A stretch of 64,000 nucleotides of DNA from UBA1433 sp964581565 (lineage in GTDB: Bacteria; Bacillota; Clostridia; Eubacteriales; UBA1433). A program made the translations under genes and the position numbers. Positions 60,522 through 64,000 of the stretch are shown here, in pieces. The notes under the pieces were generated by a model, which was not told where the DNA came from, did no database searches, and worked only from the letters and a program-made list of their open reading frames with translations. Position 1 is the first letter of the stretch; each line of letters opens with the position of its first letter. The stretch is from contig CAZOOZ010000001.1 in the NCBI GenBank assembly GCA_964581565.1, positions 248,001 to 312,000 of the forward strand, read 5' to 3'.

Positions 60522-60878
60522 ATGAGAAAGACCGGGAAATTTCAATTTATCTTTGTTCCCAGAATTCTGGCCATCGCTTTTGCACTGTATATCATGTCAT
60601 TTTCCATAGGTATTTTTTCTATGGATGGAAATATTTTTCTTAGAATAGGCGGATTTTTGATCGATGCGCTTCCGTCTATACTTATGTTGATCATTATAGC
60701 TATTACTTGGCGTACGCCGAGTATCTGTATGTGGGTCTTTTTAGTTATTTTTGTATTATTCACGGTAATTTTTCAAACATATTTGTATTGGAAGGCGTTT
60801 CTTTTACTATCGTTCCCGCCCTTTGTTATAGCCGTTTTATATAAAATAGCCGACAGACGGCAAAAGAAAATAGCCTGA
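60522..60878 (+). CDS. small four-helix membrane protein, DUF7670-like
   Basis: A 118-residue membrane protein with four hydrophobic segments (about 10-28, 36-58, 63-80, 84-104). The opening FQFIFVPRILAIAFALYIMS recalls a DUF7670-type family as I remember it; I cannot confirm this. Start ATG 60522 is preceded by AAGGAGG at 8 nt, while the frame upstream to 60465 has no ribosome binding site. Function unknown. It may be co-transcribed with pcm. Confidence 0.6.
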   Translation: MRKTGKFQFIFVPRILAIAFALYIMSFSIGIFSMDGNIFLRIGGFLIDALPSILMLIIIAITWRTPSICMWVFLVIFVLFTVIFQTYLYWKAFLLLSFPPFVIAVLYKIADRRQKKIA

Positions 60879-60892
60879 GCTTGCAGCGTGCA

Positions 60893-61513
60893 TCAGGATT
60901 TTTTTAACACTGTATATGAGAGAGGAAAGGAAGCTTGAAGCATAGTTGATTCAATTACGGTGAAGTTATTTTGCTTTAAAAATGCTTCGTAGCTTTGCTG
61001 TGTCCATTTATGATAAGCGCGAAAGCCGGTCAATGACATGAGGCGAGATAATAGAGCCGCTTTTTTGCTGCTTGCGTGCGTAAAAGTAGGCGCAAAAAGT
61101 ATGCCGCCAGGTTTTAGTACACGGCTGATTTCCTGCAGTGCTCTTTCCGGGCTCGGCATAATATGAAGAGTGTTTGCAATGATGACAACATCAAAATAAA
61201 AAGAGGGGAAAAAAAGAGCATAGGCATCCTGGATTTCAAACAATATATTTTTTATGTTTGCTTCATGAGCTTTCATTTTTGCCTGATTTATCATTTCCGC
61301 AGAAAAATCCACGGCATGAATTTGATTTACATGTTTGGATAAGCCGAATGAAATGATGCCGGTACCGGTTGCGATTTCCAGTACCTCATCATCTGTGTGC
61401 AGTTTCTGCGCAATTTTCTCTGTGATTTCATGATAAGCGTCGATATCTTTTTTCATAATACGATCGTAAATAACGGAAAATCGATCCCATATGGCAGTTT
61501 CGTTTTTTTTCAT
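60893..61513 (-). CDS. class I SAM-dependent methyltransferase (UbiE/COQ5-like)
   Basis: A 206-residue methyltransferase. SAM-binding motif I is EVLEIATGTGIISFGLSKHV near residues 43-62, the acidic loop AVDFSAEMINQAKMKA follows, and motif II-III is DVVIIANTLHIMPSPERAL then EISRVLKPGGILFAPTF near 132. It resembles small UbiE-type enzymes. Substrate is unknown. It is divergent from the methyltransferase at 61867, and both promoters carry a GTTAG...CTAAC-like motif, suggesting shared regulation. ATG 61513 follows AGGAGA. Confidence 0.9.
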   Translation of the reverse strand: MKKNETAIWDRFSVIYDRIMKKDIDAYHEITEKIAQKLHTDDEVLEIATGTGIISFGLSKHVNQIHAVDFSAEMINQAKMKAHEANIKNILFEIQDAYALFFPSFYFDVVIIANTLHIMPSPERALQEISRVLKPGGILFAPTFTHASSKKAALLSRLMSLTGFRAYHKWTQQSYEAFLKQNNFTVIESTMLQASFPLSYTVLKKS

Positions 61514-61559
61514 TTATGTTCTCCTATCGTTTCCTTTATCGTGAAAAAAATATTTCATA

Positions 61560-61578
61560 TTGGTTAGTTGCAACTTAC
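61560..61578. promoter_or_regulatory. MarR-type operator, copy 1
   Basis: TTGGTTAGTTGCAACTTAC contains the perfect palindrome AGTTGCAACT (61566-61575) and lies about 50 bp before the start of the minus-strand methyltransferase, in its probable promoter. It follows the same pattern, TTGGTTAGnTnnAACTnAC, as copy 2. Confidence 0.65.
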
Positions 61579-61703
61579 AGTATCGCATATTTTATTCGAA
61601 AAGTAAAGATTATAAAAGACAGGCATAAACGGTCAATTCATTTGTCTCAAATAAAACAGAATAAGTTGATAGAATTGACAAACAAAGAAATAAATGATAG
61701 ACT

Positions 61704-61733
61704 TTATTTGGTTAGATTTAACTAACCAAATAA
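61704..61733. promoter_or_regulatory. MarR-type operator, copy 2
   Basis: TTATTTGGTTAG (61704-61715) and CTAACCAAATAA (61722-61733) form a perfect 12-bp inverted repeat around ATTTAA. It lies about 130 bp before the plus-strand methyltransferase start. The core GTTAG-N6-CTAAC resembles binding sites of MarR-family dimers. The regulator gene is not adjacent. Confidence 0.7.
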
Positions 61734-61866
61734 TAAAAAATTTTATTGACGGCAAAAGAAAAAATAAAAAGGGCCAATAGATCATGTGAATGATGAGCCC
61801 AATACATAAAAGCTTTAAGATATTTCAAAAATTGCCGAAAAAATATAGATAGTTGGAGAGACTGAT

Positions 61867-62679
61867 ATGAGCGAACAATTTTACGAAACAATGCTGAGAA
61901 AACATCATACAAATATGCACAATACAGAGCATTTGTGGGATTTGAAAGCTAAAGATTTTAACAAAGCACAAAAAAAGCATGGCATGGCCGGTGCATTAAA
62001 GGTAACACAATTTCTGCTTTCAAAGGGGATGCTTGCAAACAGTGAAGTGCTGGATGTGGGAGGAGGCACCGGGCGGCATGCAATTGCTTTTGCCGAGTAT
62101 GCCAGAGAGGTAACGGTAACGGATATATCGGCGCAGATGCTAGAGCTTGCACAAAGCAATGCAAAGGAAATGGGACGGCGTAACATTCAATATATAAAAA
62201 CAGATTGGGAAAAGACCGATTTGAAATCATTTGAATGGGAAAAACGTTTTGATTTTGTATTTGCATCTATGTGTCCGGCCGTGAGAAGCAGGGATGGAAT
62301 CGATAAAATGACCGCTGCGTCTAAAGGATGGTGCCAGATCAATCAATTGATTGAAATGACGGATAATATAACACAAAATCTTATTGAAGATCTAAAGGTA
62401 GAAATGACATATGATCCGCACAACGACCGGAGTGCCGTGCGAGGCATTTTTAATTTATTATGGCTGCAAGGTTTTGAGCCTGAAATCAATTATATAAGAG
62501 AATATAAAAAACAGGTTTTGAGCGTGGATGAAGCGCTGATGCGTTATTCGCAAAGATTTGAAAAAGCGGCGGCGGAAAAACATTTGGATATTAAGAGGCT
62601 TTTACTCGGATATGCCGATGATGATCAACTCATTGTTGAAAGCCGCGCAACGCTTGCCATGATTTTATGGAAAGTGTAA
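61867..62679 (+). CDS. class I SAM-dependent methyltransferase
   Basis: A 270-residue methyltransferase. SAM motif I is VLDVGGGTGRHAIAFAEYAR near 58-77, followed by VTVTDISAQMLELAQSNAKE, and a motif IV-like FDFVFASMCPAVRSRDGIDK near 135. The Cys in SMCPAV and the long C-terminal part are like a Bacillota group often found beside MarR genes. The substrate is unknown. It is divergent from the other methyltransferase and shares its operator motif. GGAGAG lies 9 nt before the ATG. Confidence 0.9.
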   Translation: MSEQFYETMLRKHHTNMHNTEHLWDLKAKDFNKAQKKHGMAGALKVTQFLLSKGMLANSEVLDVGGGTGRHAIAFAEYAREVTVTDISAQMLELAQSNAKEMGRRNIQYIKTDWEKTDLKSFEWEKRFDFVFASMCPAVRSRDGIDKMTAASKGWCQINQLIEMTDNITQNLIEDLKVEMTYDPHNDRSAVRGIFNLLWLQGFEPEINYIREYKKQVLSVDEALMRYSQRFEKAAAEKHLDIKRLLLGYADDDQLIVESRATLAMILWKV

Positions 62680-62750
62680 TAAAATAAAAACCAGTTGAAT
62701 ATGCTCTATATCGACAATATTAAAATAATCAGGAAAATAAGTTATTTTCG

Positions 62751-62775
62751 GCAGCCGATGTGCGGCTGCTTTTTT
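62751..62775 (+). terminator. terminator of the plus-strand methyltransferase
   Basis: GCAGCCG (62751-62757) and CGGCTGC (62763-62769), loop ATGTG, followed by TTTTTT. Confidence 0.87.
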
Positions 62776-62964
62776 GTATCCGTGATCAATGCGGTGTATT
62801 TAAGGCTATTTATATATATTCTTAAAATGACATTTTATTTATTATCATGCCGGGAATTTATATGAAAAATATTATAAGAAGTCTTTTTATTTGAATTACA
62901 TTAAAAACTATATTATACTGATTAGAGAAAAGAATTAGCAATAAAACAAAGCAGGGCAAAAGAA

Positions 62965-63723
62965 ATGGAAAATGATAAAAGAATAGCAGTTTTAATCGAT
63001 GCCGATAATGTTTCCGACAAATATATAAAATATATATTTGATGAGATAAGTAATCTTGGAACGATCACGTATAAGAGAATCTATGGTGACTGGACAAAGC
63101 CGGTTCTTTCTTCGTGGAAATCGGTGCTGCTCGATTATTCGATCATACCGATTCAGCAATACGCATACACAACGGGGAAAAATGCCACAGATTCGGCGCT
63201 TATAATAGATGCAATGGATATTTTGTATTCAAAGAATGTTGAAGGGTTTTGTATCGTGTCCAGCGACAGTGATTTTACGAGGCTTGCTACACGTCTAAGA
63301 GAATCGGGCATGCTCGTTATCGGTATGGGAGAGAAAAAGACGCCAAAGTCGTTTATTGCAGCATGTGAAAAGTTCAAATATTTGGAAGTGCTCGCGCAGG
63401 AAGAACAAAAAGACCAGGAAAACCCTCTAGTGGGCCAAAACGGCAAACAAATCTCTCTGAAAGAAGGCATTGCCAACAGAGAAGAATTAATTCGAACGAT
63501 TAAAGTCATTGTAAACGAAAGTTCTGATGAAGACGGATGGATCAATTTAAGCGAAGTAGGCGATAAACTTAACCGCAGGTATCCTGATTTCGATACAAGA
63601 AACTATGGGTTTGCCAAGCTTTCGGCGCTGATTAAAGCATTAAAGCGATTCGATACGCAGTTGCGGCGGATGAGTAATTCGAAGGTCAGTTATTACATCA
63701 AAAACAAAGAACTGCAAAAATAA
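62965..63723 (+). CDS. NYN-domain protein with C-terminal OST-HTH/LOTUS domain
   Basis: A 252-residue protein with two domains. The NYN (PIN-like) nuclease domain (about 5-145) has VLIDADNVS, KNATDSALIIDAMDIL near 73 and CIVSSDSDFTRLATRLRESG near 98, giving the acidic metal-binding residues. The LOTUS/OST-HTH domain (about 175-248) has GWINLSEVGDKLNRRYPDFD and YGFAKLSALIKAL. This fusion is widespread and is thought to process RNA; targets are unknown. The gene is followed by a terminator shared with the convergent DUF326 gene. Confidence 0.9.
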   Translation: MENDKRIAVLIDADNVSDKYIKYIFDEISNLGTITYKRIYGDWTKPVLSSWKSVLLDYSIIPIQQYAYTTGKNATDSALIIDAMDILYSKNVEGFCIVSSDSDFTRLATRLRESGMLVIGMGEKKTPKSFIAACEKFKYLEVLAQEEQKDQENPLVGQNGKQISLKEGIANREELIRTIKVIVNESSDEDGWINLSEVGDKLNRRYPDFDTRNYGFAKLSALIKALKRFDTQLRRMSNSKVSYYIKNKELQK

Positions 63724-63768
63724 AAAAAGCGCTCCTGTCTAAGAAAATCTTAGCGAGGGCGTTTTTTT
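63722..63768. terminator. bidirectional terminator at 63.7 kb
   Basis: An inner stem CTAAGA/TCTTAG (63739-63753) is enclosed by a partly paired outer stem; seven A at 63722-63728 and seven T at 63762-63768 flank it, serving both convergent genes. Confidence 0.75.
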
Positions 63769-63774
63769 AGCCTA

Positions 63775-64000
63775 TCATCCTGCAAGCATGATGCTGCATT
63801 CTTCGGCACATCTTCGGCATACATCGGCGCATATGAGTGTGTAGTCATCTTCGAATTTGGAACATTCCGCTGCACAGGCATTACAAATCTGAGCACACAG
63901 CTGACAGTATTCTTTTGTTATGAGTGCGCTCATGGACATCTTGAATGCTGTCATATTACAAATCATTGCGCAGCCGGCCAGCAGACTGATACAATTTTTT
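63775..64000 (-). CDS. DUF326 four-helix cysteine-rich (copper-binding-like) protein, partial
   Basis: The frame runs to the right edge of the window without a stop, so the N-terminus is missing. The visible 75 residues have the DUF326 cysteine pairs CQLCAQICNACAAECSKF and CADVCRRCAEECSIM, plus CISLLAGCAMIC upstream. ATG 63966 is internal to the family alignment and is unlikely to be the start. Homologues form a four-helix bundle lined with cysteines that binds copper(I) in large amounts. Convergent with the NYN-LOTUS gene. Copper storage is inferred from family. Confidence 0.82.
   Translation of the reverse strand, partial: KNCISLLAGCAMICNMTAFKMSMSALITKEYCQLCAQICNACAAECSKFEDDYTLICADVCRRCAEECSIMLAG

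Noticed and set aside
61516..61725. 69-residue open frame between the two methyltransferases
   Set aside because: It covers both operator copies and the divergent promoters, has no ribosome binding site, and shows no protein family character.

Overview
The window reads as a chromosomal segment of an anaerobic, low-to-moderate GC member of the Bacillota, most likely class Clostridia. Evidence: strong AGGAGG-type ribosome binding sites with frequent GTG and TTG starts, many rho-independent terminators, a four-subunit 2-oxoacid:ferredoxin oxidoreductase, several ferredoxin-like proteins, a butyrate-type CoA-transferase, and Bacillota-typical families (DUF1848, DUF3784, HAAS/DUF1700-type, VanZ, MocR-PdxST). 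Genus cannot be decided from the sequence alone. About 70 genes or gene remnants are present, with no rRNA, CRISPR array, intact insertion sequence or prophage. One tRNA-like gene is seen.

Layout. 0-4 kb: a broken LysR gene, a tRNA-Pro(GGG) with a damaged acceptor stem, and a divergent MarR / DHA2 drug exporter pair with a palindromic operator. 4-10 kb: lipoprotein alkaline phosphatase, YibE/F membrane protein, a glycosyltransferase / radical SAM operon, and an acetyltransferase. 10-16 kb: peroxide and general hydrolase genes (AhpD-like, Prx6-like peroxiredoxin, alpha/beta hydrolase, SGNH hydrolase). 16-24 kb: an AT-rich gene with a possible nuclease fold, a PuuD-like amidase, a DMT transporter behind a hairpin-rich leader, a uvsE-arsC-like pair, and an SLC13 permease with a CstB-like persulfide enzyme. 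24-32 kb: an EAL-CBS-GGDEF protein, a vanZ gene behind six 11-bp repeats, a CoA-transferase, and pdxST facing its probable regulator. 32-42 kb: IclR plus porCDAB, PhzF, a small AT-rich HAD/DUF2188 module with a 40-bp perfect palindrome, an enolase-superfamily enzyme and an Fe-S aldo-keto reductase.

42.5-49 kb is the most unusual block: an 11-gene, tightly spaced operon that starts with a promoter carrying two identical TGACATATGTCA palindromes. It encodes DUF5320, a DUF134 regulator, an IscU/NifU-type scaffold, two NifX/MTH1175-type proteins, two ferredoxin-containing MinD ATPases, an Mrp/NBP35 ATPase, a COG1237-type metallo-beta-lactamase-fold protein and a permease split into two genes. The parts suggest assembly, storage or insertion of a metal-sulfur cofactor coupled to membrane transport; substrate and client are unknown.

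49-64 kb: DUF1848, a two-component system, a ferredoxin-type membrane protein, acyl-ACP thioesterase, DedA, a lipoprotein serpin, a decayed PadR/HAAS regulator-membrane pair, MATE exporter, Pcm, two divergent methyltransferases sharing a MarR-type operator motif, a NYN-LOTUS protein, and the end of a cysteine-rich DUF326 protein cut by the window edge. The three clearly broken genes (LysR, PadR, HAAS protein) show local gene decay; TAG is used as a normal stop elsewhere, so recoding is not the explanation.
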